The notes beneath the pieces are model-generated. The model was not told the origin of the DNA, did no database searches, and saw only the letters and a list, made by a program, of their open reading frames with translations. The position numbers and the translations under genes were made by a program. This document shows, one piece after another, positions 1 to 12,683 of a stretch of DNA of 64,000 nucleotides (positions within the stretch are counted from its first letter, which is position 1; every line of letters begins with the position of its first letter). The stretch is taken from positions 89,135,276-89,199,275 of the forward strand of contig NC_061508.1 of NCBI RefSeq assembly GCF_022539505.1. The letters are read 5' to 3'. This stretch comes from Lolium rigidum (taxonomy: Eukaryota; Streptophyta; Magnoliopsida; Poales; Poaceae).

Positions 1-123
1 GAACCAAACCACCAGAGCCAAGCTCTGTTTGCGGGTAGAATCAGACTCTTGAGATACAAATAATTCTTACTATAAATATCGTGCATGCAAAATAATACTT
101 GTGTATACGAATAATGCATGGTA

Positions 124-207
124 CTACCTCAGTTCCATTTTAACTGACGGGCGCACATGCATATATCCCGCAGTAGCTAAACGTTGATTATATCAGGACG
201 GAGGGAG
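124..207. mobile_element. Stowaway-type MITE (Tc1/mariner-related)
   Basis: An 84 bp element is flanked by TA on both sides (122-123 and 208-209). The left end reads CTACCTCAGTTCC and the reverse complement of the right end reads CTCCCTCCGTCC, the usual grass Stowaway terminus. It is non-coding and was mobilised in trans by a mariner-type transposase. The left terminus differs from the consensus at two positions, so this is an older copy. Confidence 0.85.
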
Positions 208-571
208 TATTATGGACTAGTATCATGGTATTATTATATTTATTGATTTATAATATCTCAATGCAAATTTATGTATAAGACCTATTTAATATTATTTTTT
301 CTCGTAATATGCGATATGATACGGTATCTAACTATGTTACTCTAATCCTCTATCTCCTCCTTAATTAGCTCACACGTTATTATTTTAGTGAACTTGATTA
401 CATGATACTAACTAAGATACTAGCACTATGGCTAGCCCTTAGCCCATAACCAATTTTATTCCATCTATTTGTGAAATTATGATTAAGATTATTATTATAT
501 ATATATGAGTATGAATGCTAATTTAAGGGTCCAGAAAGCATGATCTCAAGAACTCATAAACAGAAACTTGT
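208..571. other. AT-rich stretch with no recognised gene
   Basis: The sequence is AT-rich with no long ORF and no terminal repeats that I can see. It may be the U3 part of the gypsy LTR remnant that follows, but its start cannot be defined. Confidence 0.3.
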
Positions 572-1043
572 TTGCTAGTGAATCGGCGATCACCGAGTGA
601 AACGGTCGATATCAAAGAGGATCTAGCAATACTCGAGGAATCACAAGGAACCACCGAGTTTAAAGCTTTACTCATGTCTAACCACCTTAATAGATGCGTT
701 GACCATGGCTTTGGTAACAGGCATAAGGATTATTGGAGGAAGATGAAATCTACCAAGAGGAGTCTTTCTCTCTTATGGGTTGCTTGCCTTCTCTCATATA
801 AATAGGAAGAATCATATTCACTTACATTTATTCCACCAGGCACATTCACTATCGCCATGAACCGGATCTTGTGCCTACCTTTCCACATGCAGAAACCCGT
901 TTATTTCTTATTAGTTATTTACTTTTATGTACTTTACTTATTGCATTATCAATACTCCAAAATCCTATCATTTACACTCACTACTTTACATTTCAATTCA
1001 TTCGGTCAATTCACCTGAGACTTGTGAGACCTTGGGTGTGACA
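572..1043 (+). repeat. possible 5' LTR remnant of a gypsy element
   Basis: A TATA-like box (CATATAAATAG, around 796-806) is followed by about 240 bp ending in GGGTGTGACA, and a degenerate gag begins some 280 bp later. That order (TATA, R/U5, leader, gag) fits an LTR in plus orientation. No partner LTR was found in the window, so the call rests on position and promoter-like content only. Confidence 0.35.
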
Positions 1044-1325
1044 GAAACACCATGGATAAACATCCTCCTACGCTCTTTGTTGGGATACGATATAAAAACC
1101 GGAAATGATTCTTGCTGGAATTTATTTAAAATTTAGCTAATTCGCGTGTTGTAGGAGTAAACAGTTTAAGTACCATGATGAAAAACTTATCCATCACAAC
1201 TAAGGTGCAGGGCCTAGCAAAACCTTAGGGGAATATGGGACTCCTTCAACTTTAGTTGCAAAAAATCCTATTGTTTATCCTGATGTTAGGGCATTGAGTA
1301 TGAGATAGATCCTGAGTTACTAATT

Positions 1326-2034
1326 ATGATGCAAGATAATGCCTTTTCAAGAGAAGAACATGAAGATCCAAGCGTTCACTTAACTAGAGTGAATGATATA
1401 TGCGAGGTAGTTGGACCTAAGAATTTACCAAAAGATCTCTTATTTCTTAAATTATTATGTTGGTCCTTAAAGGACAAGGCATTCCAATGGTTGCAAGCCT
1501 TACCAAGAAATACTATTGCTAGTTGGAAAGATTGCATTAAAGAATTTATGAATAGATTTAATCATTTCTATAAGACTATGCAGGTTAAAAGGGAGATTAC
1601 TAATTTCTTCCAGTATATTGGAGAGAGCTTTGCTCAAGCTTGGGGAAGAATCTCCGGATTACTTATGATGGTTCCCAACCAGGTTCCATGGACCATGTTA
1701 TCTTGCAATATTTTTATGGTGGACTTAATGATGAATCAAAACAAATGGTTGATGCATGTGCAGGAGGAACTCTAAATTCATTAACCTATAAGGAGGCGGT
1801 AAAAAATCGCCGATAGATCTTATAATGATGAGAGCAATGCAATCCTTTAGGTGAGGTCGAAACAAAGAAATGCATGCTCTTTATAACCCTTGAACTTATG
1901 TCTGCAGTTAAAAAGTCAATGGAAGAGAGAGGTATACCAACTAAGCTAGCAATTGAAAGCAAGACTAATGAACTACATGCTATGGTAGTTGAGAATGATC
2001 TTGACATAGAAATAAAAAAATGTTGGTATCAATA
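1326..2034 (+). pseudogene. gypsy retrotransposon gag fragment, frameshifted
   Basis: The translated segments resemble the Retrotrans_gag capsid region of Ty3/gypsy elements. 'DPSVHLTRVNDICE' is followed by the helix segment 'SLKDKAFQWLQALP', the 'TIASWKDCIKEFMNRF' motif and a tail equivalent to 'FYGGLNDESKQMVDACAGG'. Capsid proteins package the element RNA in virus-like particles. The frame breaks just before the QYFYGGL-like segment near 1700, and again near 1800 where an extra A in a run shifts KEAVK out of frame. The rest reads from 1874 in another frame. The fragment stops at 2034, where the LTR of the minus-strand copia element begins. No protease or polymerase follows on the far side. 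Confidence 0.7.
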
Positions 2035-3799
2035 TGTAGGGATTCGTGGCATAGAAAACAAAAAAAATCCTACTGCAAGAACGAATAACAAGCCAAGATC
2101 TAATCTAGTAGATGGTAGCAACGAGGTGAAGATCAACACACCCTCGAAGATCGCTAAGCGTTAACGAGATAAATCTCGTGGTGGATGTAGTCGATCACTT
2201 GCCGCTTTCAAAAGCGCGTAGAAGATCTTGATGATGCCACAATCGGGCAGCACCTCCGCACTCGGTCACACGTTCGGTGTTGATGACGATGTCCTTCTCC
2301 CCGTTCCAGCGGGCAGCGGATGTAGTAGATCCTCCTTGGAATCCCGCCAACACGACGGCGTGGTGACGGTGGTGGTGGAGATCTCCGACAGGCTTCGCCG
2401 TAAGCGTTGCGGGAGAAGAAGGAGGAGGGAGTAGCTAGGGTTTGGGAGAGGGGGGTGCTTGGGCACCGGCCTTGGTGCCCCTTGGGTGGTGCGGCTGGCT
2501 TTATGTGGTCAGCTCCCTCCCCTCTCCTCCTCTTTATATAGGTGGAACCCCTAGGGTTTCCCCAAAACCACTTTGGAGTCCAACTCCAAAACTTACCATA
2601 ATGGGGAAACCTAGGTCAAGTGGGATTGCTCCCTTTCCTTGCTTCATAGCCGGCCAACTAGGTGGAGTCCACCATGGACTCCACCTTCCCACTCGGTGGG
2701 TTGGCTAGGGTTGGTGGAGTCCCTCCGGGACTCCTCCTTCCATAGTGATTTATTCCGGATGATTCTAGAAACTTCTACAACCTTCCATAAATTCACCGGA
2801 CCATTCCCAAACTTTGAATGTGACTTCCTATATATGAATATTATTCTCCAGACCATTCCGGAACTCCTCGTGATGTCCTAGATCCTATCCGAGACTCCGA
2901 ACAACATTTGAACTCCATTCCATATTCCATATCTACTTAATATGACATCAAACCTTAAGTGTGTCACCCTACGATTCGAGAACTATGCGGACATGATCGA
3001 GACTCCTCTCTGATCAATAACTAATAGCGAGACCTGGAGATCCATAATAGCTCTCACATATTCAACGATGACTTCATGATCGAAAGAACCATTCACATAA
3101 AATAATAATTCCCTTTGTCTCGCGATATTTTACTTTTCTGAAGTTTGATCGTCGGTATCTCCATACCTAGTTCAACCTCGTTACTGATAAGTACTCTTTA
3201 CTCGTACCATGATATGATATCCCTTGTGAACCAGTCACATTCTTGCAAGCTAATTGGGTGTCATTTCACCGAGAGGGCCCAGAGTATATCTATCCGTCAT
3301 TAGGATGGACAAATCTCACTATTGATACAAGTGCCTCAACCCTATACTTTTCGAACACTTAATGTCACCTTTATAACAACCCATTTACGCAGTAGTGTTT
3401 GGTGTCATGAAAGCATCCATCCGGTGTAGGTGATTAACGTGATCTCATGATCGAAGGATTAAAGTTACTTTTCATATTAAAGCTTGAAGCACAAAGAACT
3501 AAATGACTTGATCATATGCTACGCTTACTATGGGTGTATGTCCACCACATCATTCATCTAATGATATGACCTTGTTATTAATAGCATCCAATGTTCATGA
3601 TCAGGAAACCACGATCATCTATTAATCAACAAGGTAGTTTAACAAGAGGCTTACTAGGGACTCCTTTATGTTTATAAAACACACAAATATTAATGTCTCC
3701 GGCTAATGCAATTATAGCATGGGATGTAAACATTTATCATGAACACTAACATATAAGAATAAACACTTTTATTATTGCCTCTTGGGCATATCTCCAACA
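2035..3799 (-). repeat. 3' LTR of the copia element
   Basis: This 1.77 kb LTR is the copy next to the polypurine tract, hence the 3' LTR of the minus-strand element. On the minus strand it opens TGTTGGAGATATGCCC (right edge) and closes CCCTACA (left edge). It matches the LTR at 15934-17687 throughout with scattered substitutions and small indels. Confidence 0.9.
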
Positions 3800-3811
3800 G
3801 TCTCCCACTTG
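3800..3811 (-). other. polypurine tract of the copia element
   Basis: The minus strand reads AAGTGGGAGAC directly before the LTR start TGTTGG. This is the standard plus-strand priming site of the Angela/BARE group. Confidence 0.8.
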
Positions 3812-5470
3812 CACTAGAGTCAATAATCTTGTTTACATTTGTAAAGATATAACACCTTGGCCTTCTGGTGCTTATCATGTTTGCTTATGGGAGAGATTTC
3901 AGTCAACGAATCTGACATACTCAGAAACGTATGTATTTTGCAATTCATTTGCGTCTCTACGCATTACTCGGTCTTTCAAAATGAGTCGGCATCAATCGTA
4001 TATGTTTGCTCTTCTGGTGGAACCTTAATTACGTGGTCTAAAATATGTTACCAATATTGTACATACAATACAGTTTCATAGTTCTGACACTATCGAAACT
4101 ACACCAAGTTCTCAAAGAACTCCGCGACTCAAACACCCTCAGTCATTGTCAAAACAATGAGATACTCTATCTTCGTTTGTAGAATCCTTCACAGTATTTA
4201 AAACTCATCTAAATCTAGCATAGACTCTTCCTAGCCCATTGTGCTACCTTTTAATGAACACATTTAGCCTAATTGAGATTGAAATTTATTTTATATGTGA
4301 CCAAACTAATATCGGTGTAACACCTTACAACGATTTGTTTGTCATTACCCCATATAAAACTACATATTTATATCATCGACTCTCTGACAAAGCACTCAGG
4401 GATATTCTTACTGCTGTCCAATGATCATCGTATTAATCATTCTGATATATGCTCGTAACACTTTATAATAGAGTATAGGACATCTGATTGTGTACATATT
4501 ATTCGTGATCTAAAATCACTCATGTGTTTTTACTCATTGAGTGTCAAATACACTCAAGTCTTGTTTAAACATCCAGATGGAAAAGAACACCTGCTTAATA
4601 TTTTGATATTGAACTACTTCAATATTCATTCTATGTACTTTGACTTAAACTTATTATGCGTTTCAATCTATCTTCATAGATCTTGACGCTAAATATGTTT
4701 TTAGTCCATATTCTTTCATTGAAGTTAATTTTCAATGAAACCTTCTAATCACATCAAGTACATGATTACATTATTTATAATCAACGATATGTCATCTACA
4801 TAAAGTATTATAAATATGTCTCAGAACTCCCACTTAATTTCTTGCAAATGCAAACTTCTTCATCGTTTCTGATGAAATCATAACTCTTTGATTATTTCAT
4901 CCGGTGAAGATTCCAACTCCGTGATACTCACTTCATCTAGTGAAGTTTGTATTCCTTTCTAGTATTCTACGGACTAACAAAACTCTCAGCTGTATCTTGT
5001 ATACACCTTTAATACAGACTTCTATCAAGGAATGTATTTTGTCATCCTACTAACATATCTTATAAGAGAAATATGTAGCGATTACTAGAACAATCCGCAT
5101 AGACTATAAGCATCACTGCTGAAGATCTTAATCTGATCGCATTCAACTCTTTAAACTTTGTCATAAACAATATTTTGACAAGTCGAGCTTCTTCAAAGAT
5201 ATTATATCCAAGTCTATTTATAGATCTATTTACTTTCAAAAGTATTTATTCCTTCAAAAGGTTTACCAATCTCCAAGCTTTATTTTAGATACTATCTTGG
5301 ATTTCATGGCTCTTAGCCATTTTAACGGAGTCAGGGCCCATCATACCTTCTTTGTATGTAGTTGGTTTATCATTGTTCAAAATCAATCCTTTGTTCACAA
5401 ATCGTTTATTTGATCACAAAGTAAACCATACCTACAAGGTTCAATAGGTACTTCGATCTCCATGACTATA
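3812..5470 (-). pseudogene. copia pol fragment: reverse transcriptase/RNase H part
   Basis: The reverse complement encodes fragments of a Ty1/copia reverse transcriptase. At about 4783-4806 it reads LYVDDISL, containing the catalytic YVDD of copia elements. Closer to the gypsy junction it reads an RT amino-terminal segment with 'DSVKMAKSHEIQ' followed by an 'AWRLV'-like motif. Many frameshifts and stops interrupt the frame. The fragment is cut at its upstream side by the inserted element C, and its continuation is at 12684. Confidence 0.75.
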
Positions 5471-5592
5471 ACACAAGTATAGGGGATCGCAACAGTCTTC
5501 GAGGGAAGTAAAACCCAAATTTATTGATTCGACACAAGTATAGGGGATCGCAACAGTCTTCGAGGGAAGTAAAACCCAAATTTATTGATTCG
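5471..5592 (-). repeat. 61 bp tandem duplication at the LTR end
   Basis: A 61 bp unit beginning ACACAAGTATAGGGG and ending TTGATTCG occurs twice in tandem (5471-5531 and 5532-5592). In the other LTR (11144 onward) the unit occurs once and is preceded by TGATGACCC. The junction lies at a shared ACACAAG/CCACAAG word, which suggests slippage during reverse transcription. Confidence 0.85.
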
Positions 5593-7060
5593 ACACAAGG
5601 GGAGGTAAAGAATACTTATAAGCCTTAACAACTGAGTTGTCAATTCAGCTGCACTCGGAAACGCACTAGTAACAGGGATGATGTGAAAGCAACGAGTAAT
5701 ATGAGAGCAAGTAGTAACGAGTAACACAGCAAGCCAGTAGCAGTAATATGAGAGCAATGGCACCAGAAAATAGTTGATACTACTTCCAATGTCATGTAGA
5801 ACGAGTATATGATGATGAAAGATGGACCGGGGTTCCCAGCTATCTACACTAGTGGTAACTCTCCAATAACAAATGTTGGGTGAACAAATTACAGTTGGGC
5901 AATTGATAGGATTGAAATAGCATTAAGACAGAACATCAAGATTATTAATCATGTAGGCATGTTTCCCATATATAGTCATACGTGCTCGCAATGAGAAACT
6001 TGTACAACATCTTTTGTCCTACCAGCCGGTGGCAGCCGGGCCTCTAGGGAATCTACTGGAAATTAAGGTACTCCTTTTAATAGAGCACCGGAGCAAAGCA
6101 TTAACACTCCGTGAAAACATGTGATCCTCATATCTAAGCCTTCCCCTCCAGCTTGTCCCAATTTCCGTCACTTTGGGGCCTTTGGTTCCAGACATAGACA
6201 TGTGCATACAACTTGTAGATACAATCTAAGCAATAATTATAGAGCTTAAATCTAAGATCATGCCACTCAGGCCCTAGTGACAAGCATTAAACACAACAAG
6301 ATTGCAGCAACAATAAATTCACAAACTTATATAGATAGACTAATCATAATGTAACAATCCATCGGATCCCGACAAACACAACACCGACTATATCAGATGA
6401 ATCTCAATCATGTAAGGCAGCTCATGAGATCATTGTATTGAAGTACATGGGGGAGAGAATACCAACTAGCTACAGCTAGAACCCGTAGTCCATGGGGGAA
6501 CTACTCACGGAGCATGATGGAGGCGGTGGCGTCGATGGAGATGGCTTCCGGGGGAACTTCCCCGTCCCGGCAGGGTGCCGGAACAGAGACTTCTGTCCCC
6601 CGAATTGGAGTTTCGCGATGGCGGCGGCGCCCCTGGAGTCTTTCTGGAGTTTCGTCAATCGGTCTCGCGTTTTTAGGTCGAAAGGGCTCTTATAGGCGAA
6701 GAGGCGGAGTCGGAAGGGCGCCAGGGCTCCCTCCCCATAGGCCGGCGCGGCCAGGGTGGAGCCCGCGCGGCCCTGTTGTGTGGGGCCCCCGTGGCCCATC
6801 TTCGTCTCCCCTTCGGTGTTCTTGAATCTTCCGGGAAAATAAGATACTGGGTCTTTGTTTCGTCGAATTCCGAGAATATTGCCCGAACAGCCTTTCTGGA
6901 ACCAAAAACAACAGAAAACAGGAACTGGCACTGTGGCATCTTGTTAATAGGTTAGTTCCGGAAAACGCATAAAAACATTATAAAGCGAGCAAAACATGTA
7001 GGTATTGTCATAAAACAAGCATGGATCATCAGAAATTATAGGTACGTTGGAGACGTATCA
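5471..7060 (-). repeat. 3' LTR of element C
   Basis: On the minus strand it begins TGATACGTCTCCAACGTACC. It carries a CTATAAGAGCC-like promoter stretch near 6690 and a GC-rich palindrome around 6740-6785. It ends in the segment GAATCAATAAATTTGGG shared with element A. It pairs with 11144-12683. The outer parts are nearly identical, while the central GC-rich part (about 6500-6830) is clearly more diverged. Confidence 0.88.
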
Positions 7061-7075
7061 GCATCCCCAAGCTTA
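7061..7075 (-). other. polypurine tract of element C
   Basis: The minus strand reads AAGCTTGGGGATGC immediately before TGATACG of the LTR. The same motif precedes the LTR of element B, and related copies occur inside all three gypsy elements. Confidence 0.75.
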
Positions 7076-9513
7076 GTTCCTGCTCGCCCTCGAGTAGGTA
7101 AACGATAAAAAGAGTAATTTCTGTAGTGACATGCTACTTACATAATCTTGATCATCCTATTATAAAGCATATGAGATGAATGCAGTGACTCAAGGCAATG
7201 ATCTATAGTTGCTAACAAATAGATAACATATAGCAAAACTTTTCATGAATAGTACTTTCAAGACAAGCGTCAAAAGTCTTGCATAAGAGTTAACTTATAA
7301 AGCAATAAATTCAAAGTAAAGGCATTGAAGCAACACAGAGGAAGATTTAAGTTTCAGCAGTGCTTTCAACTTTCAACATGCATATCTCATGGATAATGGT
7401 CAACATAAAGTAATATGATGAATGCAAATAAGCAAGTATGCAAGAATCAATGCACAGCTGACACAAGTGTTTGCTTCTAAGATGGAAGGAAGTAGGTAAA
7501 CTGACTCAACATAAAGTAAAAGAATGGCCCTTCGCAGAGGGAAGCAGGGATTAAATCATGTGCTAGAGCTTTTTAAGTTTTGAAATCATATAGAGAGTAT
7601 AAAAGTAAAATTTTGAGAGGTGTTTGTTGTTGTCAACGAATGATAGTGGGCACTCTAACTACCTCATCAACCAGACTTTCAAGAGCGGCTCCCATAAAGG
7701 ACGTTATTTCTACCAGCAAGGTAGATCATCCCTCTTCTATTTTGTTTACACATGTACTTTAGTTTCATTATTTATGGATGACACTCCTCCCAACCTTTTG
7801 CTTACACAAGCCATGGCTAACCGAATCCTCGGGTGCCTTCCAACATTCACATACCATGAAGGAGTGTCTATTTGCAAAATTAAGTTGCTTACTGATGAAT
7901 CAGAACAAAATACGTGAAGAGAATTATTAATGAAAGTTGATTAATTGGGGGCTGGGAACCCCGCGCCAGCTCTTTTTGCAAAATTACTGGATAAGCGGAT
8001 GAAGCCACTAGTCCATTGTGAAAGTCTGTCAAAAGTAAATGACAAGATCGAAAGATAAAAGACCACATACTTCCTCATGAGCTATAAAACATTGACACAA
8101 ATAAAAGATAATAGCTTTTGAATTGTTTAAAGGTAGCACATGAAGTATTTGCTTGGAATGGCAGGAAATACCACATAGTAGGTAGATATGGTGGACACAA
8201 ATGGCATAGGTTTTGGCTCAAGGTTTGGGATGCATGAGAAGCATTTCCTCTCAGTACAAGGCTTTGGCTAGCAAGGTTGTTTGAAGCAAACACAAGTATG
8301 AACCGGTACAGCAAAACTTACATAAGAACATATTGCAAGCATTATAAAACTCTACACTGTCTTCCTTGTTGCTCAAACACTTTTACCAGAAAATATCTAG
8401 ACTTTAGAGAGACCAATCATGCAAACCAGTTTCAACAAGCTCTACGGTATTTCTCCACTAATAGGTTTAAACTACATGATGCAAGAGCTTAATCATGATC
8501 TACTTGAGAGCTCAAAACAATTGCCAAGTATCAAATTATTCAAGTCAATATGAAGCATTTTCTGTTTCCAACCAAATAACAATGAGTGCAATAGCTTCCA
8601 ACTTTTGTCATTGAACATTAAAAGTAAGAGCGAAGAACACGAGTGTTCATATGAAAAAGCGGAGCGTGTCTCTCTCCCAAACAAGGATTGCTAGGATCCG
8701 AATTTATTCAAACATAAACAAAAATAAAAACACACAGACGCTCCAAGTAAAGCACATAAGATGTGACCGAATAAAAATATAGTTTCAATAGAAGAACCTG
8801 ATAAGTTGATGAAGAAGGGGATGCCTTGGGCATCCCCAAGCTTAGACGCTTGAGTCTTCTTGAAATATGCAGGGAACGGGGGCATCCCCAAGCTTAGAAT
8901 TTTCACTCTTCTTGATCATATATCATCCTCCTCTCTTGACCCTTGAAAACTTCCTTCACACCAAACTTCTCATAAACTTCATTAGAGGGGTTAGTACTCA
9001 AAAAACTTTAATCCACTTTAGTACTGCAGTGACACATTGCAAGAACTCAATAAAACATTAGCTACAGCTCTCCACGTCTAGAAAGCCTCACTTAAAGTCC
9101 ACAAGAGACAATGCAAAAAACAAAGACAAAATTTGTCAAAACAGAACAGCCAGTAAACACGAATTTTTAAGAGGTACTTCCGTTGCTCAAATCAGAAAAC
9201 TCAAAACTAATGAAAGTTGCGTACATATCTGAGGAACACGCACGTAAATTGGCAGATTTTTCCGAGTTACCTACAGAGAGCCCCGCCCAGATTCGTGACA
9301 GATAGACATCTGTTTCTGCGCAGAAATCCAAATCTAGCATCAACCTTCTATTAGAGACTTCACTTGGCACAACATTGCAATAAAATAAAGATAAGGAGAG
9401 GTTGCTACAGTAGTAACAACTTCCAAGACACAACAAAACAGTATCAAAATAAAAACATGGGTTATCTCCCAAGAAGTGCTTTCTTTATAGCCATTAAGAT
9501 GGGCTCAGTAGTT

Positions 9514-10880
9514 TCAATGATGCACTCGCAAGAAATAAGAGTTGAAGCAAAAGAGAGTATCAAAAAGCAATTATGAAACAAATTTAAGTCTAACCCACTT
9601 CCTATGCATAGGACTCTTGTACACAAATAAATTCATGAAGAACAAAGTGACAAGCATAAGAAGATAAAACAAGAGTAACTTCAAAATTTTCAGCATATAG
9701 AGAGGTGTTTTAGTACCATGCAAATTTCTACAACCATATTTTCCTCTCTAATAATAATTTTCAGTAGCTTCATGGATGAACTCAACAATATAACTATCAC
9801 ATAAAGCATGCTTTTCATGATCCATAAACACATAATTTTTATCAAGCTCAAAAATAGTGGGATTAAAACTTTCAAACCCACTTTTATCAATAATATAACA
9901 AGATGATTGATCAATCTCAAAAGATATGGGACTCATAGATAAAGTCAAGAACTCTCCAATCCCATTTTCATTAGTAGTACAATTAAATTTATCAAGTAAC
10001 ATAGGACCATCATCTAGAGATTTATCATAAACATTTGCTAAGCAAAACTCTTTAGTACCATGCATCTCAACATCAGGCACAAACAAAGCATTATCATAAG
10101 ATTTATCAAAATAGCATGGATTATCATAAATAACAGTAGCATAATTATTCTCACAAGTTTTACTCATAGGGAATATTTCAAGAGAATCCACAGGAAAATA
10201 ACATTCATCCTCTTTCGGTAAGCATGGAGGACAATCAAATAGTGTAAGAGATAAAGAGTTACTCTCATTAGAAGGTTGGCATGGGTAGCTAATCCATTCT
10301 TCCTCCTTTTGTTCATCACTCTCCTCTTATTTTTCATCCAATGAGCTTTCAGGTTCATCATTTTCCTCCTCTTTTTCATCCAATGAGCTTTCGGGTTCAT
10401 CAATTTCTTCTTCCACGGGTTCCCGCAAATTGTGAGTGCATTCTTGTGCATTAATGAGTCTCTCTTTATAATCGATGATATAAGGATTATTGCTGTAACT
10501 TTCTATGCAAAAATTAAGGATAGAAGAGACATAATCTTTAAGGTCCTTACAAACAACACAAGTTTCATAATTTTTAGACATGAAGGATTCTATCTCAGAA
10601 GCTCCCATAAATAAGACAAATTGTTCTACCTCTTCGAACCCAAAATGAATATAGTTATTCCAATTATAGTTCTTAATTAAAACTTCCTCACTAAAGCCAC
10701 ATTGGAATTTCAGATGTTTAGTATCCTGTTTAGAGCAACAGTTTATATCATGGCGTTTAAGCAAGATTTTAGCAATTGTATTCAATTTTCTATCACAACA
10801 CTCATAACTTTTCCCGTTCTTGATTCTCTATAATTATTATATAATTCAATAATCTCCAAATAGGTTGTGGGTTCTCCCAT
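9514..10880 (-). pseudogene. conserved ORF of the non-autonomous gypsy clan, copy in element C
   Basis: The protein is not recognised. It starts MGEPTTYLEIIELYNNY at 10880 and ends VHH with its stop at 9514-9516. Order of parts: a Cys/His-containing amino-terminal region (RHDINCCSKQ, then ETCVVCKDLKDY), an acidic repeat (EPESSLDEKEEE, twice), a region with short acidic motifs (DKSYDNALF, ELDKNYVF), and a hydrophobic stretch near the end. It is broken by a one-base loss near 10790, an in-frame TAA near 10328 and a TAG near 9748, where element A has Glu codons in both cases. It lies where gag-pol would be in an autonomous element. Element A has the same protein with different breaks, and element B has an intact shorter relative. 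Confidence 0.75.
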
Positions 10881-11114
10881 AACAACAGTTTTTAATTTTT
10901 CGGTTTTTCAATTTTTTATGGATTTTCGGGTATATGAGGAAAACAAGACAAAAACAAACTAGACAAAAGTAAACTAAGCAAAGTAATACTAGACAGAAAT
11001 AAACTAAGCACAAATAAACTAGACAGAAGTAAACTAAGCAAAATAAAACAAAATAAAAAACAGAGAGAGAGGTAGAGTGTACTCCCCAGGTGAACTTATG
11101 AGTAGAGCTATGCC

Positions 11115-11132
11115 TCCCCGGCAACGGTGCCA
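11115..11132 (-). other. primer binding site of element C (tRNA-Asp)
   Basis: The minus strand reads TGGCACCGTTGCCGGGGA, one mismatch from the complement of the plant tRNA-Asp 3' end (TGGCGCCGTTGCCGGGGA). It lies 11 bp inside the 5' LTR. Confidence 0.85.
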
Positions 11133-11143
11133 GAAAATAGTCT

Positions 11144-12683
11144 TGATGACCCACAAGTATAGGGGATCGCAACAGTCTTCGAGGGAAGTAAAACCCAAAT
11201 TTATTGATTCGACACAAGGGGAGGTAAAGAATACTTATAAGCCTTAACAACCGAGTTGTCAATTCAGCTGCACTGGAAAAGCACTAGTAACGAGGGGTGA
11301 TGTGAAAGCAACGAGTAATATGAGAGCAGATAGTAACAGATAACACGACAGCTAGTAGCGAGTAATATGAGAGCAATGGCACCGTGAAAATAGTTGATAC
11401 TACTTCCAATGACATGTAGAACGAGTATATGATGATGAGAGATGGACCGGGGTTCCCACCTATCGACACTAGTGGTAACTCTCCAATAACAAGTGTTGGG
11501 TGAACAAATTACAGTTGGGCAATTGATAGGATTGAAATAGCATTAAGACGGAACATCAAGATTATTAATCATGTAGGCATGTTTTCCATATATAGTCATA
11601 CGTGCTCGCAATGAGAAACTTGCATAACATCTTTTGTCCTACCAAGCCGTGGCAGCACGGGCCTCTAGGGAATCTATCGGAAATTAAGGTACTCCTTTTA
11701 ATAGAGCACCAGAGCAAAGCATTAACACTCCGTAAAAACATGTGATCCTCATATCTAAGCCTTCCCCTCCAGCTGTCCCAATTTCTGTCACTTTGGGGCC
11801 TTTGGTTCCAGACATAGACATGTGCATACAACTTGTAGATACAATCTAAGAAATAGTTATAGAGCTTAAATCTAAGATCATGCCACTCGGGCCCTAGTGA
11901 GAAGCATTAAACACAACAAGATTGGAGCAACAATAACTTCACAAACTTATATAGATAGACTAATCATAATGTAACAATCCATCGGATCCCGACAAACACA
12001 ACACCGACTATATCAGATGAATCTCAATCATGTAAGGCAGCTCATGAGATCATTGTATTGAAGTACATGGGGGAGAGAATACCAACTAGCTACAGCTAGA
12101 ACCCGTAGTCCATGGGGGAACTACTCACGGAGCATGATGAAGGCGGTGGCGTCGATGGAGATGGCTTCCTGGGGCACTTCCCCGTCCCGGCAGGTGCCTG
12201 GAACAGAGACTTCTATCCCCCGAATTGGAGTTTCGCGATGGTGGCGGCGCCCACGGAGTCTTTCTCGGAGTTTCGTCAATTGGTATCGATGTTTTAGGTC
12301 ACCGGGGCTTAAATAGGCGAAGAGTCGGAGTCGGAGGGGCCACGGGGCCTCCTCACACTAGGGTGGCGCGCCCCCTCCTGGGCCGCGCCGCCACCACGTG
12401 TGGGGCCCCCAGGGCACCCCTCTGGTCCCCCTCTGACTTTCTGGGAGGTTCCGGAAAAAATAAGGTTCTGGGCGTTGATTTCGTCGAATTTCGAGAATAT
12501 TGCCCGAATAGCCTTTCTGGAACCAAAAACAACAGAAAACAGCAACTGGCCCTTCGGCATCTTATTAATAGGTTAGTTCCGGAAAACGCATAAAAACATT
12601 ATAAAGTGTGAGCAAAACATGTAGGTATTGTCATAAAACAAGCATGGAACATCAGAAATTATAGGTACGTTGGAGACGTATCA
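11144..12683 (-). repeat. 5' LTR of element C
   Basis: This 1.54 kb LTR has intact ends, TGATACGTCTCC at 12683 (minus-strand start) and GGGTCATCA at 11144. Its U3 side resembles the LTRs of element B and its 3' end resembles the LTRs of element A. AATAAA near the 3' end may serve as the polyadenylation signal. Confidence 0.88.

Larger units (their letters stand above)
5471..12683 (-). mobile_element. non-autonomous gypsy element C (Athila/Tat-like), inserted in copia pol
   Basis: LTRs at 5471-7060 and 11144-12683 flank about 4.1 kb of internal sequence with no polymerase. A primer site matching tRNA-Asp (11115-11132) and a purine tract (7061-7075) fix the minus orientation. The tRNA-Asp primer is typical of Athila/Tat gypsy lineages. 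The only long ORF is a conserved protein of unknown function (9514-10880), also present in element A. The right LTR edge ends cleanly in GTATCA. The left edge has lost its terminal bases and carries a 61 bp tandem duplication, so no target duplication could be defined. Confidence 0.85.

Noticed and set aside
6476..6931. ORFs of 88-151 codons in the LTRs of elements A, B and C
   Set aside because: They come from GC-rich transcribed LTR sequence, differ in frame among copies and are not conserved as protein.
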